NCBI GenBank assembly: GCA_021827865.1
Contig: JAKAUC010000013.1
Location: 124,001 to 188,000, forward strand
Length of the DNA stretch: 64,000 nt
Source of the DNA: an archaeon
GTDB lineage: Archaea; Thermoproteota; Nitrososphaeria; Nitrososphaerales; Gagatemarchaeaceae
Reading direction: 5' to 3'
Both the position numbers and the translations under genes were made by a program. Positions 1 through 8,703 of the stretch are shown here, piece after piece (position 1 is the stretch's first letter; every line of letters starts with the position of its first letter). The notes beneath the pieces were generated by a model. That model was not told the origin of the DNA. It was given only the letters and a program-made list of their open reading frames with translations, and did not search any database.

Positions 1-2820
1 GGCGATGGCGAAGAGGTCCTTCTGGTGCCCGGCCACGGACCTCGAGACGCTGTCCCTCTCTTCCTTCAGCCGCTTCGCCTTCGCGTCGAACTCGTCCAGG
101 ACAGGCTGGCTCCTCTTGGAAGACTCCTTCAGGCTCGAGATCTGCTCCTCGAGGGCCGCCTTCTGCTCGGAGAGCTCCTTGATCTTGCGCGGCGCCTCCC
201 TGGCGAACTGCTTGTTCGACTGCAGGTCCTCCGTTGCGTTGGCCAGGTCCAGCTGGTTCTCCTCCAGGGCGCGCAGGAGCACGTTCTCCAGGTTCGCCTT
301 CTCCCTGGTGAGCGTGAGGTTGAGGTCCTGGATCCGGTTCCTGATGCCGTCGATCTCGGCGGAGACGGACTGCTTGGTGGCGTCGAGGTCTGCGAGGTGC
401 GCATCCAGCCCCAGGGCCTGGGCCTGGGCGACCACCTGTTGGAGCGAGCTGATCCCCTTCGCGACGGACTCCTTCCGTTCTACGCTGGCCTTTAGCCTCT
501 CTTCGAGCCGTGTGACTGCGCCGGCCTGCTTCTGGTATTCCGCATTCATGGTCTTGAAGATGCTCCTGTACCTCTTGGCCATCCTGGTGATTGTGGTCGC
601 CTCCGCCTTCAGGCTGGTGGTCGTGACGATCTTCTTGATCCGCTCCTTCATCATCGAGCGGGTCCCCGACTCTATCGAGCTGAGCTCTGACCTCCTCCTT
701 TCGATGGCTCCCTTGAGGGCGCCGACGGCGTCCTCCACCTCGCTCATCCCTTCGATGTTCTCCAGGCCCTCCATCAGGTTGACCACGAGCTCCTGGTAGC
801 CATAGCTGAACGCCCTGCCGCCGGGCTCGAAGGTCTCCCCAGCCTCGGTCACGGCCCTGATCCCCTCGGACGCCATGATGTATCCGACCGCCTCCGTCTC
901 GACGAGGACCGAGTCCCCGGCGAGGAAGTTGACCAGCCCCTCGAACTCCTCCTCGCACTTTATCACGGCCGAAAGCGGCCCCAGCACCCCGGCCGACTTC
1001 TCCACGTCAGCCGCCTTGACCGACTCGACCTCGCTGAGAGGAATGACCGAGAAGCTCTTCGCCTTCAGCGACTTCGCCGCCTTGATGAGCTGGGTCATGG
1101 ACTTCAGGTCCTGGACGACGAAGGCCCCGAGCCACTTCCCCATCACCGCGTTCACCGCCCTGGAGTACTGCTGCGGATACTTCACCACCTGGCCCAGCCT
1201 GCCGACGTAGCCGGGGACCCCACCCTGGTCGCAGAACTCCTGGAGCTTCATCTGCCCGCTCCTCTCCCCGGCGAGGCTCTCGGAGAGGTGCCTGAACGCC
1301 TCCTCCTTCGACATCTCCGCGGAAGCCTTCTCGAGGATCTTCGACGCCCCCTGTATGGAGGCCACCAGCCTCTCCCTCGTCGTCTCGGCCCCCGATAGGT
1401 TCTCGTCGATGGCGCCGAGCTCCTTTGTCGACGAGTCGTGGAGCTCGAAGAGCTGCTTCGTGTTCGCCTCCAACTTGCCCAGGACCTCGGAGTAGCCGTC
1501 GACCCTGAGCTTCAGCTCGTCGAGGCGCTTCCTCTCCACGCTCAGGCTCGCGTTCGCCGCGTTGATGGCCAGCTCCACCTGAGTCTGCTTCTGGGCAAGG
1601 TCCGCGAGCTTGAACTGCACCTTGGCCGTGAGCTTCCCCTTCTTCTCGATGGTCCCCCTCAGCTCCTCCCCGGCGCGGAAGAACTCCTTCAGCTTCTGGG
1701 CCAGCTCGGCGTGTTTGGCGTCGAGCTTCTCGATTTCGGCCGTCAGCTGCCGTACGGCTGAGCTCGCGGCGTTCGACTCCCGCTGCTTCTCCGCCACGAC
1801 CTGCTTGAGCTGCGGGACGGTCTCCCCTTCCAGCTCGGCGACGTTCCCCTCGGCTGTCTTGAAGTCGGCCTCGAGGGTCTCCAGCTCGTTCCTGAGCCCG
1901 GCGAGCTGGAACTGGAGCTCGACGTGGCTGGCCCCCCCGCCCTGGATGACCTCAACGATGAACTTCGTCTTGTCGCTCTCGACCTGGGCCACGCGGTTCT
2001 CCAGCTCGACCATCCTCGCCCCCAGGTCCCCGAGCTTCCCGGTCAGCTCCTGCTCCTGTGATCTGAGGCCCGCGAGCCTGGCCTTCAGGTCGGCGACCTT
2101 CTTCGACGTGATCACCGCGTTGAGCCAGTTGATCTGGGACTCTAGCAGGTTGTACCTCACCATCTCGGTCCTCTGCGAGTCGAGGGACTCGAGGGTGCTC
2201 TTCATCTCGCCGATGCGCGCCATGGCGACCTCGAGCCTCTGGTCCGCCTGGCTGAGCTGCCTCTGAGCCTCGGCCTTGCGCTCGTCGAACTTTGAAATCC
2301 CGACGACGCTCTCGATGACCTTCCTCTTCTCCTCCGGGGTCAGGTCCGCCATGCGGGTCGCCGCCCCCTGTGCGACTATGTTGAAACCGCCCGGGGCAAG
2401 CCCCGCCAGGTCTATGATCTCGGTGAGCGCGCTCCTGGTGCTCTTCCTCCCGTTGAGGAAGTAGGTGTTCTCTCCGTCCTCCCTGAGCTCCCTGGTGAGC
2501 GTCACGAGGTCGGAGTCTATCGGTATCGCCCTGTCGGAGTTCTCGAACTGGAGTGTCACCCTGCACGCGCTGGGCTTGCCGCTCCCGGACGAGTCCTCCT
2601 TCCTTGGGTCGTAGATGAGGCCCGACAGCCTGCCGTTGGCCGCCCTCAGCGCCTTCGGCGAGTTCTCCCCGATGGTGAACGCGATGGCGTCGGCGAGGTT
2701 CGACTTGCCGCTCCCGTTGGGGCCGGTGATGACGGTGAACCCTCGCTCGAAGTTCACCACCACGGTCCGAGGGCCCGAAGACTTGAAGCCGCGCATCTCC
2801 AGCCTCCGAATATACGTCAC
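1..2820 (-). CDS. smc: Chromosome segregation protein SMC (C-terminal part outside window)
   Basis: The frame stays open from a GTG at 2820 to the window edge, giving 940 residues. The N-terminus matches archaeal SMC (YIRRLEMRGFKS), with Walker A GPNGSGKS at residues 33-40. A long coiled coil follows, then a hinge at about residues 535-690 (starting near GYVGRLGQVV), then the returning coiled coil. The C-terminal head with the signature and Walker B motifs lies off the window. SMC dimers organise and segregate chromosomes with ScpA/ScpB. GTG is preferred over the ATG at 2796 because family members normally carry the YI-x-LE strand ahead of the GFKS motif. A TATA-like box lies about 40 bases upstream. 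Confidence 0.95.
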   Translation of the reverse strand, partial: MTYIRRLEMRGFKSSGPRTVVVNFERGFTVITGPNGSGKSNLADAIAFTIGENSPKALRAANGRLSGLIYDPRKEDSSGSGKPSACRVTLQFENSDRAIPIDSDLVTLTRELREDGENTYFLNGRKSTRSALTEIIDLAGLAPGGFNIVAQGAATRMADLTPEEKRKVIESVVGISKFDERKAEAQRQLSQADQRLEVAMARIGEMKSTLESLDSQRTEMVRYNLLESQINWLNAVITSKKVADLKARLAGLRSQEQELTGKLGDLGARMVELENRVAQVESDKTKFIVEVIQGGGASHVELQFQLAGLRNELETLEADFKTAEGNVAELEGETVPQLKQVVAEKQRESNAASSAVRQLTAEIEKLDAKHAELAQKLKEFFRAGEELRGTIEKKGKLTAKVQFKLADLAQKQTQVELAINAANASLSVERKRLDELKLRVDGYSEVLGKLEANTKQLFELHDSSTKELGAIDENLSGAETTRERLVASIQGASKILEKASAEMSKEEAFRHLSESLAGERSGQMKLQEFCDQGGVPGYVGRLGQVVKYPQQYSRAVNAVMGKWLGAFVVQDLKSMTQLIKAAKSLKAKSFSVIPLSEVESVKAADVEKSAGVLGPLSAVIKCEEEFEGLVNFLAGDSVLVETEAVGYIMASEGIRAVTEAGETFEPGGRAFSYGYQELVVNLMEGLENIEGMSEVEDAVGALKGAIERRRSELSSIESGTRSMMKERIKKIVTTTSLKAEATTITRMAKRYRSIFKTMNAEYQKQAGAVTRLEERLKASVERKESVAKGISSLQQVVAQAQALGLDAHLADLDATKQSVSAEIDGIRNRIQDLNLTLTREKANLENVLLRALEENQLDLANATEDLQSNKQFAREAPRKIKELSEQKAALEEQISSLKESSKRSQPVLDEFDAKAKRLKEERDSVSRSVAGHQKDLFAIA

Positions 2821-2858
2821 AGGAAGATTAGCCCCGTCTGTAGGACAGGTTTGACAAG

Positions 2859-2868
2859 GGATATAAGG
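2859..2868 (-). promoter_or_regulatory. TATA-box promoter of smc
   Basis: Read on the minus strand the site is CCCTTATATC. It would start transcription about 15-20 bases before the smc GTG. No repeat or operator is evident beside it. Confidence 0.5.
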
Positions 2869-3074
2869 GAATCGGAGCCAGATTTGTCGTCATAAATCAT
2901 CCGTCCACCGGGGCGGGAGGGCGATTTTTCAGAGCCAGCACCCACTAAAAGAGGAGGCGGCCAGGATGGGGCTGTTTGGGATTGTTTTCGCCCCAGAAGC
3001 GAGATTACGGCCCCGGCAGCCATCCGACGCCCTATTCGGGCCTTTCGCAGCGGGCGACCCGAGCCCATGGCAAG

Positions 3075-3084
3075 GTAGTAATAA
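3075..3084 (+). promoter_or_regulatory. TATA-like box for the M24 peptidase
   Basis: TAGTAATAAC lies about 27 bases before the TTG at 3107. This spacing decides in favour of the short start over the upstream ATG. Confidence 0.4.
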
Positions 3085-3106
3085 CGCAGGGCCCCGGCCG
3101 CAAGGG

Positions 3107-4147
3107 TTGACGGTATTCTCCCAGAGACGCAAGAAGCTCCTCTCGCTCGCCAAGGGGAAGCAGGTGGCAGCGTACACCGCGCCCAACCTGTTCTATCTCA
3201 CCGACTTCTTCGGCGGGGGCGCGGCCGTGGTCCGGCCGGACAAGACGGTTGTCGTGACGTCCCCCCTGGAGGCTGACAGGGCGGGGGAGGTCGCCAAGGA
3301 GGCAGAGGTCGTGGTCGTGAGGAAGTGGAAGGACGTCGGCAAGGAGATCGAGAAGCAGCTCGGCGGAGGGAGGGCCGTTGTCGACAGGGAGGGGCTGAAG
3401 TCGAAGAAGTTGGAGCCGAACCCCGGGCTCTTCCTGGAGGCGAGGAGGTTCAAGGACAAGCTGGAGCTGGAGCGGATACGGAAGGCCTGCGCCAAGACCG
3501 ACAAGACATACGAGGCCCTCGAGCGCGCCCTAAAGCCCGGGAGGACGGAGTGGGAGCTCGCGGCCGAGGTGATGAAGGCGGCCCTCGAGGAGGGGCTCAC
3601 GCCCTCCAACTCTGACTCCTCCCTCGGCCCGATCATAATCGCGTCGGGTCCCCACGGCGCCTACGGCCACTCGGAGCTCTCTGGGAGGAGGGTGAAGAGC
3701 GGCGACTTCGTCGTGGCCGACCTCTTCTTCAGGTACGAGGGATACAACTCGGACGAGACCAGGACCTTCGCCGTCGGGACCGTCACGTCAGAGATGAAGA
3801 AGCGCTACGCGGCCGTGAAGGACGCCCAGCAGGCCGCCATAGACGCGGTCACCGATGGGGTCTCCTGCGGCTCGGTCCACGACGCGGCCCTCGGGGTCCT
3901 CCGCAAGCACGGCGTGGACAGGTACCTGAACCACAGCGTGGGGCATGGCGTCGGGATCGACATACACGAGCTCCCGGGGATCTTCCACGGCAGCGCCGTG
4001 AAGCTGGGGAGGAACGATGTCATCACAGACGAGCCTGGGGTCTACTTCGTCGGGAAGTACGGGATCAGGATAGAGGACACGCTCAGGGTCGACAGGAAGC
4101 CTGAGATCTACACCAGGTTCACCAAAGACCTGGTCACCTGCGGCTAG
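3107..4147 (+). CDS. M24-family aminopeptidase / Xaa-Pro dipeptidase
   Basis: A cytosolic metallopeptidase of the pita-bread (M24) fold that removes N-terminal residues or splits Xaa-Pro dipeptides. The five metal ligands are visible: Asp in VVADLFF, Asp in NSDETRTF, His in VGHGVGIDIHE, Glu in TDEPGVYF and Glu in GIRIEDT. The N-terminal creatinase-like domain begins at FSQRRKKLL. The frame is open back to an ATG at 2966, but that extension is proline/arginine-rich and unlike the family. A TTG at 3107 lies about 27 bases after TAGTAATAAC, fits a leaderless start and gives 346 residues, a normal length. The 3' end overlaps the convergent pantoate kinase gene by 14 bases. Confidence 0.88.
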   Translation: MTVFSQRRKKLLSLAKGKQVAAYTAPNLFYLTDFFGGGAAVVRPDKTVVVTSPLEADRAGEVAKEAEVVVVRKWKDVGKEIEKQLGGGRAVVDREGLKSKKLEPNPGLFLEARRFKDKLELERIRKACAKTDKTYEALERALKPGRTEWELAAEVMKAALEEGLTPSNSDSSLGPIIIASGPHGAYGHSELSGRRVKSGDFVVADLFFRYEGYNSDETRTFAVGTVTSEMKKRYAAVKDAQQAAIDAVTDGVSCGSVHDAALGVLRKHGVDRYLNHSVGHGVGIDIHELPGIFHGSAVKLGRNDVITDEPGVYFVGKYGIRIEDTLRVDRKPEIYTRFTKDLVTCG

Positions 4148-5072
4148 GTCGCAGGATCCCAGCAGCCCGGGACCCTACCTCGAAGACGTCAACCCGCACG
4201 GCGGGTCCGAACTCCCTCAGGGCTGAGGCGACGCCCGGCGCTGCGTCTTCGTCGGCGACGCAGTGGACCGAGTAGCCGATCATGTTCTGGCTGGCGTACT
4301 TCGCCCCGGCCCCCTTCGCGGCGCTCACGAGCTTCTTCACCTCTTGGGACTCGAGGCCGAGGCCCCTCGAGAACCGCTCCCCCTCCGTGGCCAGCGTGTC
4401 GAGGGTCGGGTCGGCCAGGAACGCCTGCAGCGCCGTGTGGCCGAGGGAGTTTATCCTCTCGCTCACCGGCTTGGAGTAGAGGGCGTCCTTCTTGTCGAAA
4501 GGCGCGATGTACGCTGTAACTATCTTTGTCCCCTGGGGGACATCCACGGCGACGAAGCGGGACGCCCCCGGCTCCCCCGGAACGGTGATGGCCCCCGCCC
4601 CCGCGGAGTCGTAGACCACCGAGACCGTCCCCAGCCCCGTCTGCTCCATCACCTCGGCCCTGTAGGCGCAGAGGGCGAGCTCCCGCTTCGGCTTCTCGAT
4701 CCCTGCCGCGGCAGCCACGGCGTAGACCGCAGACGTCGCGGCGGCCGCGCTCGCCCCGAACCCGGCCCCGATGGGAGTGTCCACCACCTGTTCGAGGTTG
4801 ACCGACGCCTCGCTCCGCCCTTCGCCGGCGAGGAGTAGAGACACCGCCCGCTTCGTGGTGCGAGCGTCGTAGCCGGCGTCCATGTTCACGACGGTTGAGA
4901 CCCCTGGCTTCCCCCCTGCAAGCTCGGCCCTGGAAGTCGTCCCCCTGGACAGGACATACCCTCCCCCGGTCGCGCCCGAGGCTCCGTCCGAAGGGGCGTA
5001 GCTTATCTCGAAGAAGTTCGTTATCGCCGAGGGGGCGAAGGCGGCCGCCGCCCTAGGACCGCTTGGTTGCAT
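4134..5072 (-). CDS. Pantoate kinase (GHMP superfamily)
   Basis: Phosphorylates pantoate to 4-phosphopantoate, the archaeal route to coenzyme A that replaces the bacterial pantoate-to-pantothenate order. The GHMP ATP-binding motif is seen as TPIGAGFGASAAAA, and the N-terminal strand APSAITNFFEI matches the archaeal pantoate kinase family. An ATG at 5072 is used (312 residues). An in-frame start at 5114 would add a Pro/Gly/Arg-rich tail. The start lies 20 bases inside the end of the upstream membrane protein gene, so the two are translationally coupled. The phosphopantothenate synthetase partner is not in the window. Confidence 0.85.
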   Translation of the reverse strand: MQPSGPRAAAAFAPSAITNFFEISYAPSDGASGATGGGYVLSRGTTSRAELAGGKPGVSTVVNMDAGYDARTTKRAVSLLLAGEGRSEASVNLEQVVDTPIGAGFGASAAAATSAVYAVAAAAGIEKPKRELALCAYRAEVMEQTGLGTVSVVYDSAGAGAITVPGEPGASRFVAVDVPQGTKIVTAYIAPFDKKDALYSKPVSERINSLGHTALQAFLADPTLDTLATEGERFSRGLGLESQEVKKLVSAAKGAGAKYASQNMIGYSVHCVADEDAAPGVASALREFGPAVRVDVFEVGSRAAGILRPSRR

Positions 5073-5904
5073 TGAGCCGATTCGTCCCCGCGAGCCGCCC
5101 GGAGAGAGGGGCAATCACAGCGAGGATCGCCGCCACGATGAAGATCATTGTCTTTATCGGGGTGATATCAGTAACCGATCCCCCCCACGGTGCGAAGAAG
5201 AACACCGCCCCGACCGCGAGGAAGAGCACGGCATAGATGACCGAGATCGGAGCGACCTTCCTCGCCTCGGACCCCGACCAGGACGGATAGTCCCTGATCA
5301 CCGTCGACCTTCCTGCGATGGGGCGGACCGCCCTCATCAGGAGGGGGACTACGATGACCACGGCGGGAATCGACGTCGTGTCCCAGAAAGCGGTCAGTCC
5401 CACCGTGAAAAGTATCTTGCCGGTCAGGCCGGAGAGGGGCGCGAAGATGTAGGGCCCGATGGCCGCTATCAGGCCGGCGGCCATGAAGTTCCCCAGGGTC
5501 AGGGTCGCGACCGTCGCGGTGATGAACATCGGCCATGACCTGTACCTCTTGACGATGTACCCGAAGAGGAGGGTGGCGACGAAGTTGGCCGGCACCCCGG
5601 TGGCCAGCGCCAGCGGAGGGTTGGTCGCCCCTACCGGGAGGAGGAAGATCATGTCCCCCAGGAAGCTCCCCATGGCCGCGCCCACGGCCGCCGACATGGT
5701 GTCCCCCACGGCGGCGAAGAAGATCGGGACGAAGGAGGCGATGAAAAGCTGGCCCACCCCCCAGGGGCTGGGAATGTAGCCCGTGATCCCCTTGGCGGCC
5801 GCGAACAGGACCGCGGTCAGAATGATTGTGACCACCCTCCCGGTGCGGGTGATGGGCATGGAGTTCAGGCCCGTGATCTGAGTCTTGAGACTCCCGGCGC
5901 TCAC
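5053..5904 (-). CDS. ECF-type transporter S-component-like membrane protein
   Basis: About seven hydrophobic segments with the glycine/alanine-rich AAVGAAMGSFLGD region and a positively charged cytoplasmic loop (VKRYRSW) resemble substrate-specific S components of energy-coupling-factor vitamin transporters. It is co-transcribed with pantoate kinase and overlaps it by 20 bases, which suggests a coenzyme A precursor as ligand; this is inference only. The start is uncertain: GTG 5904 lies about 24 bases after a GAAATATC box, while ATG 5859 gives a more compact N-terminus. No energising A or T components are encoded nearby. Confidence 0.6.
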   Translation of the reverse strand: MSAGSLKTQITGLNSMPITRTGRVVTIILTAVLFAAAKGITGYIPSPWGVGQLFIASFVPIFFAAVGDTMSAAVGAAMGSFLGDMIFLLPVGATNPPLALATGVPANFVATLLFGYIVKRYRSWPMFITATVATLTLGNFMAAGLIAAIGPYIFAPLSGLTGKILFTVGLTAFWDTTSIPAVVIVVPLLMRAVRPIAGRSTVIRDYPSWSGSEARKVAPISVIYAVLFLAVGAVFFFAPWGGSVTDITPIKTMIFIVAAILAVIAPLSGRLAGTNRLNATKRS

Positions 5905-5922
5905 AGGGGGCACAGCGTCCGG

Positions 5923-5931
5923 TCGATATTT
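5923..5931 (-). promoter_or_regulatory. TATA-box promoter of the ECF-S/pantoate kinase operon
   Basis: The minus strand reads GAAATATCG, a BRE/TATA-type core about 24 bases before GTG 5904. The AT-rich stretch up to about 5970 has further TATA-like sequence but no clear operator. Confidence 0.4.
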
Positions 5932-5971
5932 CAGCTTGGTCTATAGTAACTCTAGATATCTCTATATCGGT

Positions 5972-6181
5972 ACCGCGCCTCTGGTTCTCGCCCGCTTTCG
6001 CAGAAGATCCATACTGGCGAACTGTTGACGGCCATCGATCGCTTCGCCGCTTCCCTTGCTGTCTTTTCGAGCGAAAGGGTCCCGCTCCCGCGATCTAGGC
6101 GAGACCGACCACGATGTTGCCCGATACGAGTGGGCCCCCGCTGGGGCATCTCCCTCGAAGCATTGCCTGGCCCGAGGCCCG
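5972..6181. other. Gene-poor spacer
   Basis: Between the ECF-S promoter and the next minus-strand gene end I see no convincing coding frame, RNA or repeat. Confidence 0.4.
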
Positions 6182-6652
6182 TCACTCGGCGTATCTCTTT
6201 CCGATGTATCCCAGGGTGGCGCCCCAACAGGCGTAGCCTATGGCCAGTGCGGCCAGAGCCAACAGCGCGCCTGACAGGGACAGTGACAGGAGCGTCCCGT
6301 TCAGCGCAGGGGTGCTCACCAGAGCGAATGCCGCGGCCATCACCAGGAACGCCAGGCCTGCGACGCTCATGCCCTTCGTGACAGAGTATGTCGTGAAGCC
6401 GAAGGCGAAAATCAGGCCCCACGCCATCCCCATGGCGACCCACTCCCCGAGGCCATAGAGCGCCGCCCCGGCGGCGAAACCTGAACCGCCGAAGAGACCA
6501 CCGACGGCTGGTAGCCAAGCGAATTGCATGATGCCGAGGGCGCTGAGCGCCACGAAGCTGAACCCCATGACGATGCACCCGGCCAAGCCTCCGACAAGGC
6601 CGAGGCTCACCCTGGACTTCGGCGACAGGAGCCCTCCTCGAGGCTGGGTCAT
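6182..6652 (-). CDS. Small polytopic membrane protein linked to cytochrome b
   Basis: 156 residues with about five hydrophobic segments and many Ala/Gly residues (SLGLVGGLAGCIVMGFSFVA near the N-terminus). I do not recognise the family. Its ATG at 6652 overlaps the stop of the cytochrome b gene as ATGA, so it is translated with it, and it shares the palindrome-controlled promoter. A subunit or assembly factor of the membrane electron-transfer module is a reasonable guess. A longer in-frame start at 6733 lies inside the cytochrome gene and is rejected because the added residues are Gly/Arg-rich and soluble. Confidence 0.6.
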   Translation of the reverse strand: MTQPRGGLLSPKSRVSLGLVGGLAGCIVMGFSFVALSALGIMQFAWLPAVGGLFGGSGFAAGAALYGLGEWVAMGMAWGLIFAFGFTTYSVTKGMSVAGLAFLVMAAAFALVSTPALNGTLLSLSLSGALLALAALAIGYACWGATLGYIGKRYAE

Positions 6653-7503
6653 GGCCGCTCGACCTCCTCCCGCCGTAGCGCCGCTGCTGGCATGGGCGCC
6701 CCGAGGGTAGGCTTCAGGTTGGCCACGGGCCACCTGTCGGCGTCAAACTCGCTCTCGTACTCCTCCTTCGAGAGGGTCCCGGTGGCCATGGAACGAAGGA
6801 TGGGCCAGTTCACCGGCAGTACTGCGAAGTAGATGTGACCCAGTATCAGCCCCACGAACAGGAACGCGAAGACGTCGTGGAACAGCCTGAGGGTGTTCAT
6901 GAAACCTGGGGCGACGGCTGGGAGGAGCCCGTAGGGGTTCCAGAGATAGATGCCGGAAATGCCCAGAACGACGAACGAGAGCGCAGTCCCCCAGTGGAAG
7001 ACCTTCATGAAAGGATCGTACTTCGGGGACCGTGGGTACTCCTTCGTGGCGCCGAAGAAATTCTTCAGGCGCACTCCCGTGTCGCTGAAGTCCCTTCGCC
7101 CGGGCCATATGTTGTGCCAGCCCCGGGCCACGGCCAGGTCCCAGGCAACGTGAATTACCACCATTCCAAGCAGCACCCAGAGGAGGGTGGTGTGCCAGAA
7201 CAGGCTGTCTGCGACGCTGGATATGCCGAAGGGGGCGAGGAACCAGCCTAGGACGCCAGGAGCGAAGATGTCTATGCCGGTGAATGCGACGAGCCCCAAC
7301 ACCACGAAGAGGGACCAATGGAAGAGCCTCTGCACCGTGCCGAAGGCCTTCACGTTCTCCCCCGGCACCTCCACGGCCGTCGTGGGTTTCTGTCGGACTG
7401 GCTCCCTGAACGATCGCCTCAGCCAATGGATGGCGAAGAACGCTCCGAAGAGCACCAGTATCCAGACGGCGTAGTCCAGAGGCAGCTGGAAGAGGGCAGA
7501 CAT
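6649..7503 (-). CDS. Membrane cytochrome b (b561 / formate dehydrogenase gamma type)
   Basis: A multi-spanning haem protein. Candidate haem-ligand histidines sit in VQRLFHWSLFVVLG, FWHTTLLWVLLG, VFHWGTALSFVVLG, LRLFHDVFAFLF and GLILGHIYFA, the pattern of dihaem cytochromes that pass electrons from exported dehydrogenases to quinone. The context points to the Tat-exported molybdenum hydroxylase at 14-18 kb as donor, because both promoters carry the same palindrome. ATG 7503 lies about 29 bases after the TATA centre. An ATG at 7515 is only 17 bases away and too close. The earlier open frame (to 7638) would read through the promoter. Confidence 0.82.
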   Translation of the reverse strand: MSALFQLPLDYAVWILVLFGAFFAIHWLRRSFREPVRQKPTTAVEVPGENVKAFGTVQRLFHWSLFVVLGLVAFTGIDIFAPGVLGWFLAPFGISSVADSLFWHTTLLWVLLGMVVIHVAWDLAVARGWHNIWPGRRDFSDTGVRLKNFFGATKEYPRSPKYDPFMKVFHWGTALSFVVLGISGIYLWNPYGLLPAVAPGFMNTLRLFHDVFAFLFVGLILGHIYFAVLPVNWPILRSMATGTLSKEEYESEFDADRWPVANLKPTLGAPMPAAALRREEVERP

Positions 7504-7529
7504 CCGCTTCTGCATGCTCCATGCTGCTC

Positions 7530-7537
7530 TATATTTC
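7530..7537 (-). promoter_or_regulatory. TATA core (GAAATATA) of the cytochrome b operon
   Basis: The minus strand reads GAAATATA, centred about 29 bases before ATG 7503. Exactly five bases separate it from the palindrome at 7543-7560, the same spacing and core as at 18129-18159. Confidence 0.65.
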
Positions 7538-7542
7538 GAATT

Positions 7543-7560
7543 GCCCGAATGTGTTCGGGC
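7543..7560. promoter_or_regulatory. 18-bp palindromic operator (GCCCGAA-N4-TTCGGGC), copy A
   Basis: A perfect inverted repeat with 7-bp arms and a 4-base centre, just upstream of the TATA core of the cytochrome b operon. A second copy at 18142-18159 has the same arms apart from the outermost base pair. Its position upstream of BRE/TATA suits an activator. The likely binder is the HTH-10 protein at 12294-12929, by context only. Confidence 0.7.
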
Positions 7561-7643
7561 TCCCTTCAGGGAACACTGCTCGAGTCGTGAGGATGGCGCA
7601 CGACATCCGACGGAGATAAGAACCTCCCTCCGGACCACGGGCC

Positions 7644-8351
7644 ATGGACATCCAGGCGCCCCAGGGCTCTTCGGCGAAGCTCACGCGAGCGGGGGCCATC
7701 CCCGGGGGGGAGCGGTGCTTCGCATCGATCGTCGTCCTCGCCGCGGGGCGCTCCACCAGGTTCGGAAGGAACAAGATGCTCGAACCAATGGGGAAGACCT
7801 CCCTGATAGAGAAGGTGGTCTCGGAGTCGCTCGGCTCCAAGGCGAGGCAGGTCATAGTGGTGGTCGGCCATGCCTTTGAGGCGATGCGCTCGAAGCTCCA
7901 GGGGTACGCCTGCGAAATGGTCTATAACGAAGAGTTCGAGTCGGGACAGAGCTCCTCCGTCAGGAAAGGCGTCTCGAGGGTCAGCGGCCGCGCCGACGCG
8001 GTCATGATCCTCCCCGGGGACATGGTGCTCATGGAGCGTAGCATCATAGACGCGGTGATCGACGAGTACGACAGGACCCGGGCTCCGATAGTGAACGCGG
8101 GCTACGAAGGGAGGCAGGGGCACCCGATACTCTTCGACAGGTCCCTCTTCGGCGAACTGGCGGGCATCGCTGAGCCCACGAGGGGGCTGAAGGCAGTGGT
8201 GGCGCGCCATTCGGCAGAAGTGGTCACCGTGGAGACGTCGCTGGCGGCGGTCCTCGACATGGACACCCCCGGGGACTTGGCCCGTCTCGCAGAGGTCTCT
8301 CCCGGAGGCAGAGCGGAGACCTCGGGCAGCCACAGGCGACCTAGAAACTGA
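7644..8351 (+). CDS. MocA-like molybdenum cofactor cytidylyltransferase
   Basis: A nucleotidyltransferase of the MobA/MocA fold. The nucleotide-binding loop LAAGRSTRFGRNKML begins at about residue 32, followed by the metal-binding LPGDMVLM and the MocA-type GRQGHPILF. MocA joins CMP to molybdopterin to make the MCD form used by hydroxylases of the xanthine oxidase family, so it would serve the enzyme encoded at 14-18 kb. The first 25 or so residues are unlike the family, and an internal start could be used. It overlaps the convergent DsrF-like gene by 11 bases. Confidence 0.82.
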   Translation: MDIQAPQGSSAKLTRAGAIPGGERCFASIVVLAAGRSTRFGRNKMLEPMGKTSLIEKVVSESLGSKARQVIVVVGHAFEAMRSKLQGYACEMVYNEEFESGQSSSVRKGVSRVSGRADAVMILPGDMVLMERSIIDAVIDEYDRTRAPIVNAGYEGRQGHPILFDRSLFGELAGIAEPTRGLKAVVARHSAEVVTVETSLAAVLDMDTPGDLARLAEVSPGGRAETSGSHRRPRN

Positions 8352-8694
8352 GGGTGACGTCCGCGGCCGACATCATCTTCCAGATCTCCTCGCGAGGAGC
8401 AACCGAGAAGCCCTGGTCCAAGTCGGACTCCATGAAACCTTCCTCGGCAAGGGATTCGCGTTCCACATGCAAGGCGCCGCCCACGACCATTTCTGTCAGG
8501 GACCCCAGCATGCGGGCGGAGTAGGCGCGGTCGACCCCCTTCAGGGCCGACCTTACGCCCTTCCCCATGAACGCCACGTAGACCTCGTGCTCTTCGTCTC
8601 CGCTCAAGATACCGAGGGAGGCTCTGATCCCTTCGATGTAGTACCCCGTCCCCACGGGAGACTTCAGGAAGCAGACGAAGACCTTTTTCTTCAT
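8341..8694 (-). CDS. DsrE/TusC-like sulfur relay protein
   Basis: 117 residues of the DsrE/DsrF superfamily: an N-terminal strand KKVFVCFLKSP, then a helix with IEGIRASLGI, then EHEVYVAFMGKGV. It is the last gene of a three-gene set (8981-9334, 8704-8970, 8341-8694), matching the DsrE, DsrH and DsrF subunits of TusBCD-type complexes that accept persulfide from TusA. No cysteine sits at the usual active-site position, as in TusC. Assignment to the C rather than the D subunit rests on this and on gene order. Confidence 0.65.
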   Translation of the reverse strand: MKKKVFVCFLKSPVGTGYYIEGIRASLGILSGDEEHEVYVAFMGKGVRSALKGVDRAYSARMLGSLTEMVVGGALHVERESLAEEGFMESDLDQGFSVAPREEIWKMMSAADVTLSF

Positions 8695-8703
8695 CTTGAA
8701 GCC

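Noticed and set aside
2966-3106. N-terminal extension of the M24 peptidase
   Set aside because: Pro/Arg-rich, not family-like, and it would cross the likely TATA box at 3075-3084.
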